A stretch of DNA of 64,000 bases, from assembly GCA_023375785.1 (NCBI GenBank), contig SZWC01001510.1, forward strand, positions 62,001-126,000. The letters run 5' to 3'. The position numbers and the translations under genes were made by a program. The notes beneath the pieces are model-generated. The model searched no databases, had not been told where the DNA came from, and saw nothing but the letters and a program-made list of their open reading frames with translations. This DNA is from Penium margaritaceum. Taxonomy: Eukaryota; Streptophyta; Zygnematophyceae; Desmidiales; Peniaceae. Below are positions 24,012-35,260 of the stretch, piece by piece (within the stretch, counting starts at the first letter, position 1; the number at the start of each line of letters is the position of its first letter).

Positions 24012-24344
24012 TGTTGACCTTATATGCTCCTTGTCCATGGCTGACATTTGGTATCCAGACGCAGTAGGAATGCATTGCTCCCTTGGACAAAGTCTTGAAG
24101 GTGTGGTCCAGATCGACAAGGCATGCACTACTCCTTTGGAGCAAGTCACATTGGTCTAAACTGGATAGTCTAGCGAGTAAACACTATGTAGGACAACGCG
24201 TTGAGGTTTAGACCTTCCAATCTTCCTCTCTAGAGTGAGAGATCACTAGGTGAAATCCTTGCCCGGTGATTTGTTTTCTTTTGTGATGAAAAGGGTTGCA
24301 AGAAGGTTCTACGAGACATCTTAGAATATTTCAAGTTCCTTCCT
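24012..24344 (+). repeat. Family 2 LTR, left half
   Basis: Starts TGTTGACCTTATATGCTCC. Homologous to the reverse complement of about 53230-53562. Interrupted at 24344 by element E and resumes at 30657. Contains a B-box-like GGTGAAATCC near 24250. Confidence 0.82.
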
Positions 24345-25044
24345 TGTTGGAACAGGAGGAGAGAGGGAGCCTTGGAATAGCTAGCATGTGGGACTCAAAG
24401 GGCATCAATTGCACTGAAGAATGGTTATTAAATCACTCAAAATGATGGAGTAAATATAGAGCTAGAGCTTGGGTCAGTCATCCCTCTCACAAGCCACACT
24501 ACTTAGCCATGGAGGCTAAGGCACACACTTGAGTCCATAATCTCACACAAGGGACAAAATCAGCCTAGCAATCAGGCGTATTACTCACACACGACCTAGA
24601 AAGGTAGAAATTGCTCTCATGGCACACTCCTAGTGGTCACATAACCCACAATTCCATGGAGAATCGCTTAAAAACGTAAGGAGAGGTACCTTTTTCCTAG
24701 TCAACACACTCTGACAAGGCAACCCAAGAATCAAGGACCTTTTTGGATAATTCTCCCATCGGGTCTTTACCCTGGACCTCTTGCCTTTTCTCTTTTCTCA
24801 GGCTTAGGCATGGAGCCATCGTCCATGGTCACCCGGATATCGGCGGTCGATGACCCCGAAAACTTCGAAAATTCATATCTCCCAATCCGATCGTTGGATC
24901 GGCCTCAAACTTCGACCGTATACATTTTGCCATCTGATCTTTCCAATGAAGAATCCGGATTGACGATAGGAGTGGGCATCTAGTACTTTCCTGGAACTTG
25001 CTCCTGTGGACCTGAAACAGAGCCGAATGGCTCCTTTTCCAACA
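24345..25044 (-). repeat. Family 1 LTR (3' LTR of E)
   Basis: 700 bp, antisense, TGTTGGAACAGGAGG to TTTTCCAACA. It is followed by the polypurine tract in reverse complement (25045-25059). Confidence 0.9.
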
Positions 25045-25059
25045 ATCTCCCACTTTGCC

Positions 25060-28000
25060 GCAGCCAGAGTGGGCTGAGTTGACATGCCTTCATGCATAAC
25101 TGTTGCTTCTCACGGGTCACTGGCTTGGTGCAGAAATCAGGGACTTGCTTACTGGTTGGAGTAAACTCTAGCTTGATAGCACCCTCATGCACCATGTGCC
25201 TGATGAAATGATATGCGATGTTAATGTGCTTCGTGCGTGTATGGTGCTCAGGATTCTTGGCGAGTGCGATTGCGCTCTGGTTGTCGACGCGCACAGGGAC
25301 TGGAAGTGCTGCACTCCTACTCATCTCTCCCATGAGACGCTGAAGCCAAACTGCTTCCTTGGCTCCAAAGCTGAGAGAGACGTTCTCAGCTTCAGAGCTT
25401 GAGGTGGCCACGAAAACTTTTCGCTTGCTACACAAGCTGATGGCCCCACTATTCATGAGGGACACATGTCCAGAGATGGACAAGCGGTCCTCTGGGTTTG
25501 AAGCCCAATCTGCGTCTGTGTAGTCGATGATGCTGTTGTCGATACCGTTGTAGGTGTTGCCAGTGTTGATGGTTCCAGCAAGATAGCGGAAGATCCGCGT
25601 CACTGCCTTCTGGTGCTCAGGTCCGGGATTTGCCATGTGCTAGCTCACAGCACTAACAGCCAGTGCGAGGTGTGGCCCGGTTGCAACCATCAAGTACATG
25701 AGACTGCCAACAGCACTCTGGTTTTTCTGCCGCTCAGTTGCATCCGTTTCTCCACTGAAGCTCACAAGGTACTGCCGCGTCTCCTACGTAGTGTGGATTG
25801 GTTTGGCCTATACTATGCCGAGCTACTGCAAGACATGCTTGATCTAGCGGCTCTGCTGCAGCGAGAGAGAGTGTGATTTGTGATCACGCGTGATCTGAAT
25901 ATTGAGGAAGTATGATGCCTCCCCGAGATGAGACATCTGGAAGCGTTCTTGCATGGCCTCCTTGAAGTCCTGCAGTGTAAACATCCTTTTGGAAAGGAGG
26001 AGCATGTCATCGACATACACGATGATGATGAGAACCTCATGACCATGATGCGAGCAATAGATGCTGTAGTCATACTCGCTACGCTCAAACCCAATGGACT
26101 GCAACGCCGCATCCAACTTCTGGTTCGAAGGAGGCGACGCTTGCTTGAGGTCGTACATCGACCTTTAAAGCTTGCAAACCAGCTCCTGGCCAGTCATGAC
26201 GAGCCCCTCCGGTTCCTCCATGTAAATCTAATCGTCCAGGTCACCATTCAAGAACGCCGTCTTGACGTCCATGTCGTGGACCTCAAAGTCCTCTACATAG
26301 GAAAGAAGCATAAGCACAGAGGCAAACTTTGCAACAGGAGCAAAGGATTTCGTGTAGTGGATGCGTTCTTGCTACGAGTAGCCCTTGGCGACCAGCCTTG
26401 CCTTGTACTTCTCCAGGTTCCCATCTGCTCCCCGCTTCTTCTCAAACACCCATTTGCATTTGATCACCTTACGTCCAGGTGGACGCTCAGTCAGCTCCCA
26501 CATACTGTTGTTCTGCTGCGACAATATCTTCTGCTGCACAGCTTGCGTCCAATCTGCTGCATCTGGTGATGCCATGGCCTCTTTGTATGACCTTGGCTCA
26601 TCAGAGTCTGCTGCAACTACGACATTCATCTGGTCTGGTTTCTGGAGCATCAAAAAATGCCCGCGCTCACCACGCTTGTAGTGCACCCTAAGAGGGTACC
26701 TTCGACCTGGTATTGGAGCGTTAGCAGGCGGCTGGCGCGGTGCTGCTCGCACAACTGCTCTTGCTGATGGTGGTACATCCTCTTCCTCTGCTTCTGTCGA
26801 TGAGGCTGCTATATCTTCTATATCAGACATGGAAGAATAGAAGGGTTCATCCACTGTCACAATAGAGGAAGGATTAGTACAGACGTGGTTAGGGAGAATG
26901 TCTGCTCCCACTGCTTTGTCAGCCGCTGGTTCTGCTGTCTCTTCGCCGACAATGTTGGTGCCAGTGACGTTGCTCTCGTTGAAGACGACATCCGTGGAGA
27001 TGATGACATAGCCTATATCCCTTTTGTAGAGGCGATATGCCTTGCCACGTCGTAGCCAATCATCAGCATCTGCGTGCACTTTGCGTCCCACTTTTCCCGC
27101 TTCTCCTTTGGCTCGTCCAAGTGCACCAAGCTGCCAAATGCGGGAAGATAATCCTCGTTCGGCTTTTACCGAACCACACCTCGTACGGTGTCATCTACTC
27201 CAGTACCCTGGATGGACTGCGGTTCTTGATGTAAACCGTAGTGCTCACTACTTCGGCCCAAAAGTCATAGGTCAGCCGAGTCGCATGCAGCATGGAGCAC
27301 ACCGACTCAATGATGGTTCCGTTGCGTGTTGTGCTACGCTGTTCTGCTACGGCGAGTATGGCACGGTGTATTGCGCTTTGATGCCTGCTGCTGCGAGGTA
27401 GACCTGAAACTCCTTGCTCAAACACTCTGTACCGCGGTCGCTGCGCAACGCCTTGATTTTCTTGCCAGTCAGGTTCTCCACCATGGCCTTGAACTCCTTG
27501 AACATGTCAACGCACTCCTCCTTGGAGAAAAAGAAGTATACAGTAGTGTAACGGCTGAAATCATCAATGAAGGTGAGAGAATACCCAGAGCCTCCAAAGC
27601 TCTAGGTCTGCATCAGGCCACACAAGTCTGTGTGGACCAGCTCCAGCATCTCCTTCACGTGCTCCCTTGCTCCGGAGAAAGATTCGCTATGCTGCTTCCC
27701 CTCCAAACACCCGATGCACAACTGTTATTCAAAGTTGGAGATGGTGGGCAAGTTATGCACCATTTGCTTTGTTTGAAGTTGGTGCAAGGCGCGCATGCGT
27801 ATATGGCCGTATCGCCCATGCCAGAATTCGCCATCTGTGGCCTGCACCACTACTGCAAGACTCTGCTCGCGCGGTATCTTGGTCGCTCCCAGCAGGCGGT
27901 ACATGTCGCCTTCCTTCACCGACCTGGCCAACTCTTCTCCGGTTTCCTTGTCGAGGATGTAGCCATAGTCGTCATCAAAGACAACGCGCATTCCTGTGTT

Positions 28001-28335
28001 GGTCAGAGAGGACATTGATAGAAGGTTGAACGCAACATCAGGTCCATAGACCACGCGATGGAACACTCCCACTTTAATGGCACACGGGGTCTCCAACCAC
28101 ATCTCCACAATCCGAATTCCCTCAGCATACACCACCCGATCATCACTCAAAGCAATCGGATGGAGGGGAATGGAGAGCACTTGCGTAAACCATTTCTTGT
28201 GGTGCGTGAGGCTCTTGGTACACTTGGAAATCTTATACCACGCCAGATCTACCTTCTCCTCCTGCGACATGTCAGACTTCGCCATGAAGAGGCGGTCACA
28301 CACCTCCTTGGCGATGTTCATGTTGCCAAAGTTAC
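25060..28335 (-). pseudogene. pol region of element E
   Basis: Read right to left: protease (about 28000-28330, with a GVFHRVVYGPDVAFNLLSMS block), integrase (about 26950-27990), linker (about 26700-26950), RT (about 25800-26690, YVDDM at about 26003-26017) and RNase H (about 25065-25640). Domain lengths are those of a full copia pol. Broken. Confidence 0.87.
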
Positions 28336-28350
28336 ATACGCCGGTCTGGT

Positions 28351-28445
28351 TCTGTTGTTGCTGCTACTGTTGCTACTGACGTTGCTGTGACTGCTGCACT
28401 TGTTGTTGTGGAGATTGCTGCTTTTGCTATTTCTGATGCTTCTCC
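28351..28445 (-). repeat. CTG/CAG-rich repeat of element E
   Basis: Interrupted triplet tract in the gag-protease linker, less pure than in A, fitting an older copy. Confidence 0.8.
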
Positions 28446-29281
28446 TTCTGGTCCCTCTTGAAGTTGAAGTACTCTTTCTTGTTGTGCCCCTCTTTTTGGC
28501 AATAATGGCACTTGCCCTTCTTCTTGCCTCTCTGCTGCCCAGACTGCTGCTGTTGGTGGTTGCATAAGCCCATGGCCATGAAAGCTGCTTCACTGCTGCT
28601 GCTGCCGCTATTGCGCTTTGCGGCATTACGACGCAATTTTACCTGCACCAGGTGCATGTGGATGAAGTCCAGGTCGAGAGTCTGCTTGTACTCCAATGTC
28701 TCTCGCACCATGTCATAGCTCATTGGGATTCCCCTCAGCAAGAGGAGAAGAAAGCGCGTGTCTTCCACAGGGTTTCCAGCCGCTTTCACCTGCTTCGCCA
28801 GCTCCTATGCCCTGTCCAAGTATACCTCCATCCCTTTGCCACCCCGCATTTTCAACGCCATCATCTTCTCCTCCAAAAACATGAGGAGTGCAAGATCCTT
28901 GCTCTCATACTTCTTGCACAACGTGTCCCTCCCCTCTTTTGCAGTAGCCTTGTCACTCACGTACTGAAGATGCGGGTTGGAGATGGTGTTGACATGCAAC
29001 CTGTAGGCCTACCTGTCCTTCTTCTTCCACTCCTCATATACCGCTACTGTAGTTGTAGATGAACTTGCATCTGTTGCACCTTTCAGCGGCGTCTTCCCCG
29101 CCACCACCTCCGATGCGGTGATGCCTTTTGCCTGTGGAGGCGGAGCGCGCTCGTCGCCACTCACTACCTCCCACAAGCCCGTCTCCTTCAAAAGGAGGCG
29201 AATACAGATCTTCCAAATTGTGAAGTTGCCGCGTCCTTCCAGCCTCTCCAAGGGCTGGGCTGCCACGCGTACTGCTGCCAT
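28446..29281 (-). pseudogene. gag region of element E
   Basis: Starts near 29281 (MAAVRVAAQPLERLEGR) and runs through LNTISN and LLRGIPMSYD to a knuckle (CHYCQKEGHNKKEY) near 28475-28520. Broken. Confidence 0.86.
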
Positions 29282-29903
29282 TTTGAGCTTTGGTGATGCT
29301 CACCGCTGCCCTTGAGTGGCGGCACTACCCCTACTTCTGTTCCAACTTCTGCCAGAAATCTGTTTGACAGAAAATGGACTATAGATGCCATCAGAATGGG
29401 AAATTTAAACCCACCACTGGAAAATGCAGCTTAAAATCTTTTAGATTGACTTATAAAACAGGGTCATCAAGAGGGGATTTTGAAAAGTATGCCCTGTTGA
29501 AAACAGAGTATGCTTCTGCTCCTACTCCAGCTCACGCCAGGCAACTTGTAAACGGCATTTCTCCCAAACGTAAAAATGGAATGCAAATATTTTTGCACAA
29601 ATGGAGAGCTTAGGAAAGATAATTCAATTTGTATATGCTAACTTTTAGATTTGACAAAGAAACAAGAGAGTTATGGTCATCACAAGGCAACAATCTTACT
29701 CAGAGAGAAGAGTAGCTCTGGCCGACCTCGTTTTGAGCATAACTCTTAATCCGACAATTGCATCTTCGCAATCTTGTGCTTGTTGGAAAGCTTGGCTCTT
29801 GAACTTGAATGTTCGCTAGTTAATCGTCCAATCTGGTGTAGGTTGGAGCCCAATCCATTACTCTCAAAGTGACGGCCTGTACTCGTTGAAAGTGGCACAA
29901 CTT
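29282..29903 (-). other. 5' untranslated leader of element E
   Basis: About 620 bp non-coding leader, homologous to the leaders of C, F, G and I. Confidence 0.75.
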
Positions 29904-29916
29904 GGCTCTGATACCA
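29904..29916 (-). other. Primer-binding site of element E
   Basis: Exact TGGTATCAGAGCC in sense, complement of the initiator-Met tRNA 3' end. Confidence 0.93.
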
Positions 29917-29918
29917 AG

Positions 29919-30656
29919 TGTTGGAACAGGAGAAGAGAGGAAGCCTTGGAGCAGCGAGCGTGTGGGACTGGAAGGGCATCACTTGTGCTGAAAATGGGTA
30001 GTAAATCACTCAAAATGATGGAATGCATATAGAGCTAGAGCTTGGGCAAGTCAGCCCTCTCACAAGCCACACCACTTAGCCATGGAGGCTAAGGCTCACA
30101 CACTAGTATCCATAATCTCACACAAGGGAGGAAATCAGCCTAACAATCAGGCTGACCACTCACACACGACCTAGAGAGCTAGAAATTGCTCTCATGGCAT
30201 ACTCCTAGTGCTCACATAACCCACAATCCCATGGAGAATCGCCACGTGTCCATGGCTAGCACACAAGGATCTCACCTCACCCAAAAACTAAGGAGAGGTA
30301 CCTTTTTCCTAGTCAGCACACTCTGACAAGGCAACGCAAGAATCAAGGACCATTTTGGATATTCCTCCCATTGGGTCTTGACTCTAGACCTCTTGCCTTT
30401 TTTCTTTTCTCAGTCTAAGGCATGGAGCCATCGCCCATGGTCACCTGCATTTCGGTGGTTGATGACCTCGAAAACTTTGAAAATTCATATCTCCCAATCC
30501 CACCGCTGGATCAGCTTCAAACTTGGATCGTAGACATTTTGCCACGTGATACTTCGAATGTTCAAGTTGGATTGATGATCAAAGAAGGCATCAGGTTCTT
30601 TCCTGGAACTTGCTCTTGTGGACCTAAAACTGAGCCGGATAGCTCCTTTTCCAGCA
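29919..30656 (-). repeat. Family 1 LTR (5' LTR of E)
   Basis: 738 bp, antisense, TGTTGGAACAGGAGAAG to TTTTCCAGCA. Ends at the target-site duplication. Confidence 0.9.
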
Positions 30657-31094
30657 TTCTTGGTTGTTGGCGCCACTTGGTGGTCACAAGAAGTGCCATG
30701 TACGTAAGGGGGATGATGGAATCCAGATTGCCCCCAAAATGGCTCATCGAAGGAGCCACTGCACGCCTAGGCTAGAGACTGGCTCTAAGACTATAAGAGC
30801 TTGTTAGTTACGTATCATTGAGTACAGTTCTTACCTTTGAGACTCAGAACAGAGTTGGCCACCAGAGGCAGACACTAAAAAAACTTTGGTTGGTTTAAGC
30901 CCCAAGACTTTTCTCCTCAAGCAAACGTGACCAGGTGCTAAGGACACAGTGCAAGGAAGTGATTCCTATGAACTGCTCAGTGTGGAACCTTGGCTCAAAG
31001 GGTGATATCATCTCTTAGTTGCAATACCAAGAGCAGTTCACGAGAACGATTGTGTCGAAACCCATATTCTAGACCGTCACCTCAGGTAGGTTCA
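30657..31094 (+). repeat. Family 2 LTR, right half
   Basis: Continues the LTR begun at 24012, from GGCGCCACTTGGTGGTCAC to GGTAGGTTCA. It contains a TATA-like ACTATAAGAG near 30790 and the block TGTGGAACCTTGGCTC. The homologous antisense sequence is 52794-53230. The end at 31094 touches mid-gag-pol sequence of another family 2 copy. Confidence 0.82.
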
Positions 31095-32760
31095 TAAGGA
31101 GTTGACTAACATGATGGCTCAGAGCGTGCCGGGAACCAAGGGAGTACCACTGCTCAAGCGTGGAGCCTATGGGCTCCATTTTGGTAGGAACGACCACCCT
31201 TCAAGAGAAGAGGATGCGTTCATCTCTGTTAGGGACATTGAACTGTGCTTCATGTGTGCCAATGGCAGCCTTGTCCATGCGCAATGCTAGGGAGATAAGC
31301 TGATCATCAACAGCATAAACGGTGTTGAAAAATACTTGAAGCTAGAAAACGTTGTCTATATGCGGTCTTTTGTCCCAAACCCCTTTCAGTACCCTATATA
31401 ACAGACCACAACATGATGGTTCTCTTCGCGAAGGAAGAGGCCACAATTGTCAAGAACAAGGGCATCAAGATCTCCTATTCCAAGGAGAGTCTTGTCGCAC
31501 AAGAGTAAGAATTGATGGGCTCTACATGCTGTAGACCAGACCCCTTCAGAGTGCAAATGAGGGATATTGGGCGGTTAAAGAGCCTAAGTCTCCAAAGCCT
31601 GATGTTGTACCACAAGCCGTCACCATGACGGCCAACTCAACAAGACAAATCCTGAGCTGTGGCAGAGGCGGTTTGGCCATGTGATAGAAAGCACACTACA
31701 AGCTATGCAGTAGAACAAAGTGTTTCATGGGATGGAAGGATGCAAGGCCAAGGATGAAGGAAAGTGCAAGACGCTGTGTGAGCCATGCCCACAAGGCAAG
31801 GTAAAGAGAAAGCCATTTAGCGTAATGGGCCCTGTCAATGCTCCTAAATCAGGAGAGTGGGTTGTCTTGCTCTAGTCAGGTGATCAGGCACCCAAGAACA
31901 AGTAGATGGTACCAGTGAAGGATAGTGATGCAGGGAGAGTGGCTGTTCAGGCTGACAAAACGACGTACTTTGACATTGAGTCTGAGTTGTCTTAGGCCTC
32001 TGAGTCAAACTCTGAGACTGGTGGCTCTTCCTCAAATAATGAATCAGTGGCAGCGCAACAGCAACAAAAGAAACTAAGCCTTGAAGCACCACGAGCAACA
32101 CTCTGGCTTAGTACGCGCCAAGGAAACCTCCGCCCAAGTACAATGCTGAGAGTGCAAAATGGACGGGACTTAACTGGTCATACTTGGCTAAGGGAGAGCC
32201 TGTGACCGCAACAGAGGCTATGAACGTGCAAGATGTGGCCAAATGGAAGGCGGCAGTGGATAGTGAACTTGCATGCATTGAAGAGAACGCAACATGTGTT
32301 CTGGTGGACAGGCCCCAAAATGCACATGTGGTGGGGTTGAAATGGGTACTCATGAAAATGTTCAAGCAGGATGGTACTATTGTCAAGTACAAAGCAAGAG
32401 TTGTGGCAAAGGGGTCTTCCTAACGTGCAGGCTTAGAGTACAAGGAGACCTTCATGCTTGTCGTCACCCTCTGATCCATGTTGAACATCGCTGTTGTAAA
32501 AGACCACGAAGTCCACGAGATAGACGTCAAGACAGCATTCCTCTATGGGAAGCTAGACAAAGAAGTGGTATTGGAAGTGCCTAAAGGAGTGAAAACTTCA
32601 AAGGACAAGGTTTGCAAAGTGGTAAAAGCACTAAATGGGCTAAAACAGGCCTCAAGGATGTAGTACAAGGAGATGGACGGCCTCATGGCCGGGCTTACTT
32701 TCACGTATTGCCATAATGACCCTGGTGTCTATGTGCACGAGGATGAGCAAGGCTCGATAC
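31095..32760 (+). mobile_element. Family 2 copia gag-pol fragment N
   Basis: Plus-strand remnant beginning in the gag-protease boundary (MAQSVPGTKGVPLLKRGAYG, aligned with SKAPPKGFALLRSGAFG of family 3) and running through protease, scraps of GAG-pre-integrase, the linker and the first part of RT (KWVLMKMFKQDGTIVKYKAR, VKTAFLYGKLDKEV). Much shorter than a full pol. It ends at the exact U3 terminus of F's 5' LTR. The RNase H piece at 50389-50821 may be its far side. Broken, with many breaks. Confidence 0.75.
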
Positions 32761-33203
32761 TGTTGGAAAATGAGCTATCCGCCTCAGGTCCAGGTCCACA
32801 AGAGAAAGTTCCAACAAAGTACAAGATGCTTCCTCCGATTGTCGATCCAACTTTACCATTCGATAGATCAGGTGGCAAAATGTCTACGGTCCAAGTTTGA
32901 GGCCGATCCAACAGTCGGATTGGGAGATATGAATTTTTGAAGTTTCCGGGGTCATCGACCACTGATATCCGGGTGACCATGGACGATGGCTCCATGCCTT
33001 AGCCTGAGAACAGAAAAAGGCAAGAGATCCAAGATGAAGACCTGATGGGAGAAATATCCAAAAAGGTCCTAGATTCTTGGGTTGCATTATCAGAGTGTAC
33101 TGACTAGGAAAAAGGTACCTATCCTTACTTTTTAGGTGAGGTGAGATCCTTGTGTCCTAGCCATGGACACATGGCGATTCTCCATGGGATTCTGGGTTAT
33201 CTA
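32761..33203 (+). repeat. Family 1 LTR, left part (5' LTR of F)
   Basis: Sense LTR from TGTTGGAAAATGAGC to GGGTTATCTA, where the family 3 LTR starts. It continues at 39243 (ATGTGACCACTAGG). Confidence 0.88.
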
Positions 33204-33399
33204 TGTTATGTTCTGTGTATGTCCCTGGTCCAATGAGCGGAAGATTTAGACTGGGTATGCACTGTGCTTCTAGCGCAAGTCCCCCAACGACATGCAAGAT
33301 AGGCTGAGAGAGACAAGGCATGCACTACTCATCTTTGTGGAGTAAGGCCCCCTTGGTCTACTCTTGGTAGTGTACCTGGTCAATGCTCCTAATGACAAC

Positions 33400-33475
33400 T
33401 TCTTACAGCCTAGTGGGTGAAGGTGCCTTCTCGCAAGCGAGAGGTCCGGGGTCAAATCCTCCCAAGCCCAAATTT
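33400..33475 (+). promoter_or_regulatory. tRNA-like A-box/B-box module in the family 3 LTR
   Basis: AGCCTAGTGGG (about 33407-33417) resembles the Pol III A box, and GGGTCAAATCC (33449-33459) resembles the B box GGTTCRANNCC with one mismatch. The spacing is as in tRNA genes. The intervening TCTCGCAAGCGAGA can form an anticodon-stem-like hairpin. Whether it is active is unknown. It may descend from a tRNA-derived SINE. Confidence 0.6.
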
Positions 33476-33650
33476 TCTTTGTGACTATAAAGGGCCAAGG
33501 AAGCTTCCTAGAAGCCTCTAAGGTCCAAGGTGGATCAAGCGCCACTTGGCGGTCACAAAGGGTGCCATGTCATCAAAGCTGATGACTCTGTCTAGGGTAG
33601 CCTTGGGGGGATGTCCCTCCAAGGAGCCACTGGGAGCACTGACCAGAGAC

Positions 33651-33658
33651 TATATAAG
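33651..33658 (+). promoter_or_regulatory. TATA box of the family 3 LTR
   Basis: TATATAAG in the sense strand of the LTR, conserved in the other LTR copies (38925-38935 after the N, and antisense CTTATATAG at 54325-54333). This is the expected Pol II core promoter position in U3. Confidence 0.7.
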
Positions 33659-33968
33659 GCCTTTCATTTGCATGTGATTATATCATCATCTCTTACTCTT
33701 GAGAATTGGGAGAAAACTAGTCACTTGTTGGCCACCAAGAAAGAGGGTAAAGAACAAGTGCAAGTGCACACTTTGGTGTGTAGCATTGCCAATTGGGTGA
33801 GAATTTGGAACACTCTCCGGCCACGGTTGGGACAAGCTAGGTGAACCTTTTAGTGTGGAAACACCACTCCGTGGGTGATCTCTACCTTGGTTGAAATACC
33901 AAGGGCGGTCGGCGGTTTGCCTGTCGGCGCCATTAACTCTAGACCGTGGCCAAGTGCCGAGTGACAAA

Positions 33969-33983
33969 GGGTTATGGGTCCAC
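33969..33983 (+). other. Primer-binding site of element P (half-tRNA type)
   Basis: GGGTTATGGGTCCAC, two bases after the 5' LTR. It matches the complement of the plant initiator-Met tRNA anticodon arm (GGGTTATGGGCCCAC) with one mismatch. It does not match a tRNA 3' end. The same type of site is known in Drosophila copia and yeast Ty5, which use an internally cut initiator tRNA. Confidence 0.82.
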
Positions 33984-34430
33984 ACTCATTGGGAAACTTG
34001 GTTCTTTATACCACCGCTTAGTTCACTTGACAGGTACCTCCGCAGTAGACAAGACACCATTGCTCCATCTGCTCCATCGCCGGTCCGCTTGGACCAAGGT
34101 ACGCATTGTGAGAGACTGGACGCGGGTTGGACCCGTGGTCCACTTTTGCTCTCCACGGACAAGGAACGAGGACACGCTCTGCCATTGTTGGTATGACCCT
34201 CGAGTCCTAAGCGGGTTACGCTCTGCCCTTGCGGGTACGACCCCGTGTCTGTGGGAGCACTTCCTCCACAATAGCTAGGAGACCGTCGGCTGGAGGGGTA
34301 TGCAACGGACTGCACCTTGAAAATCTATAGCAGTCATCAGCCACATCAGCCTACATCGGCCTCAATGAAGCAGAACAACAGAGACTAAGTGAGCATCCTT
34401 GACCACACCGCAATCATTTCGGGGGGTCAA
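33984..34430 (+). other. 5' leader of element P
   Basis: About 450 bp between primer site and gag, with no supported gene. Open frames crossing it are not conserved. Confidence 0.6.
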
Positions 34431-35260
34431 GAGATCGTTCCAGTCACCTCAAGGCCCACCGAGTTGGGTGCGGCCAACGCCATCGCACGCTTCGATGGCA
34501 AAGCCTTCGGCACGTGGTAATGGAAGTTTGAGGTGGTGATGCGCGTGCGCTGGTACCTCAACATGCTCAAAAGGACAGAGGTAGCACCGGAAGACAAGGC
34601 AAGCGCGGAATATGCAGGGTGGCAAGAGCGGAATGACATCGCTCTCGCACTCCTCGTCACCTCCATAAGCCCCTCCCTAATCTCCCACATCGAGGGGTGC
34701 ACGACGGTAGCTGAGGTTTACACCAAGCTGACGAACTTGTATCAATCAACTTCCCTGGCCAATCAACTCTTCATCCTACAGCGCCTCATCGAGCTGCGGG
34801 TGGGCAAAGGGGAGTCCATCTCGGACTTCCTCCAGCAGTTTGAAGGACTGCTTCAAGAAGCCCACGCCATGTCCTAGCAACTCGACCAACAAATGCAGGC
34901 CATGATTCTCCTCATGGCCTTGCCGCCAAGCTGGAACCCCATGATCAGCACCTTCGGTGGTTAGGAGGAATCGGAGTTCACGTACCCTTGTATTTCTGAG
35001 TTTGTCCGGAACGAGGCCATGCGGCGTAACAACAGCGTCATCAACAACGCCGCGTACGCGAGTGGCTTGGGAGGCACCTCCTCTCATGGCAACAGCAGAG
35101 GCACTAACGGCAAGAAGAGCGGCAAGAAGAAGGGCAAGTGCCACAATTGTGGCAAGGTGGGGCATTGGGCGCGGGAGTGTCGCGCACCAAAGAAGAAAGG
35201 AGGCGGTGGTGGGAGCAGCAACGTGAGTAAGAAGGTGGACTCGACGTCCACGAGCATGAT
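34431..35260 (+). pseudogene. gag region of element P (family 3)
   Basis: UBN2-type copia gag with the TSISPSLISHIEGC and LTNLYQSTSLANQLF blocks and a CCHC knuckle (CHNCGKVGHWAREC, about 35140-35181) followed by a lysine/glycine-rich tail. Family 3 has no CAG-repeat linker, which sets it apart from family 1. Broken. Confidence 0.86.

Larger units (their letters stand above)
24345..30656 (-). mobile_element. Complete family 1 Ty1/copia element E inside a family 2 LTR
   Basis: A full-structure copia element of 6312 bp: LTR, polypurine tract, RNase H, RT, integrase, protease, CAG linker, gag, leader, primer site, LTR, all on the minus strand. It is flanked by the near-identical 5-mers ttcct (24340-24344) and ttctt (30657-30661), read as a decayed target-site duplication. 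The host sequence on both sides is a family 2 LTR. The two LTRs differ at roughly one position in nine by eye, so it is one of the older insertions here. Coding region broken, about ten or more breaks. Confidence 0.88.
23849..31094 (+). mobile_element. 3' end of family 2 copia element M, interrupted by E
   Basis: Plus-strand family 2 sequence: the C-terminal end of RNase H (23849-23948), a short 3' non-coding stretch, and the 3' LTR (24012-24344 plus 30657-31094) split by element E. Identity comes from the antisense solo LTR at 52794-53562, which matches both halves, and from the protein similarity of the pol end to family 3. The 5' part is not seen. Broken. Confidence 0.8.
33204..33966 (+). 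repeat. Family 3 LTR (5' LTR of P)
   Basis: 763 bp, TGTTATGTTCTGTG to CGAGTGACA. It has a TATA box (TATATAAG, 33651-33658) and an upstream tRNA-like module at about 33400-33475. The end is fixed by comparison with the 3' copy and with the antisense LTR at 54018. Confidence 0.88.

Noticed and set aside
33400-33475. A functional tRNA gene
   Set aside because: The A and B boxes are tRNA-like, but no full cloverleaf with a proper acceptor stem can be drawn. It recurs at the same place in each family 3 LTR.
33891-34315. Open frames on both strands after the P 5' LTR
   Set aside because: They cross the LTR end, primer site and leader. No domain was recognised, and the other family 3 copy does not show this region.
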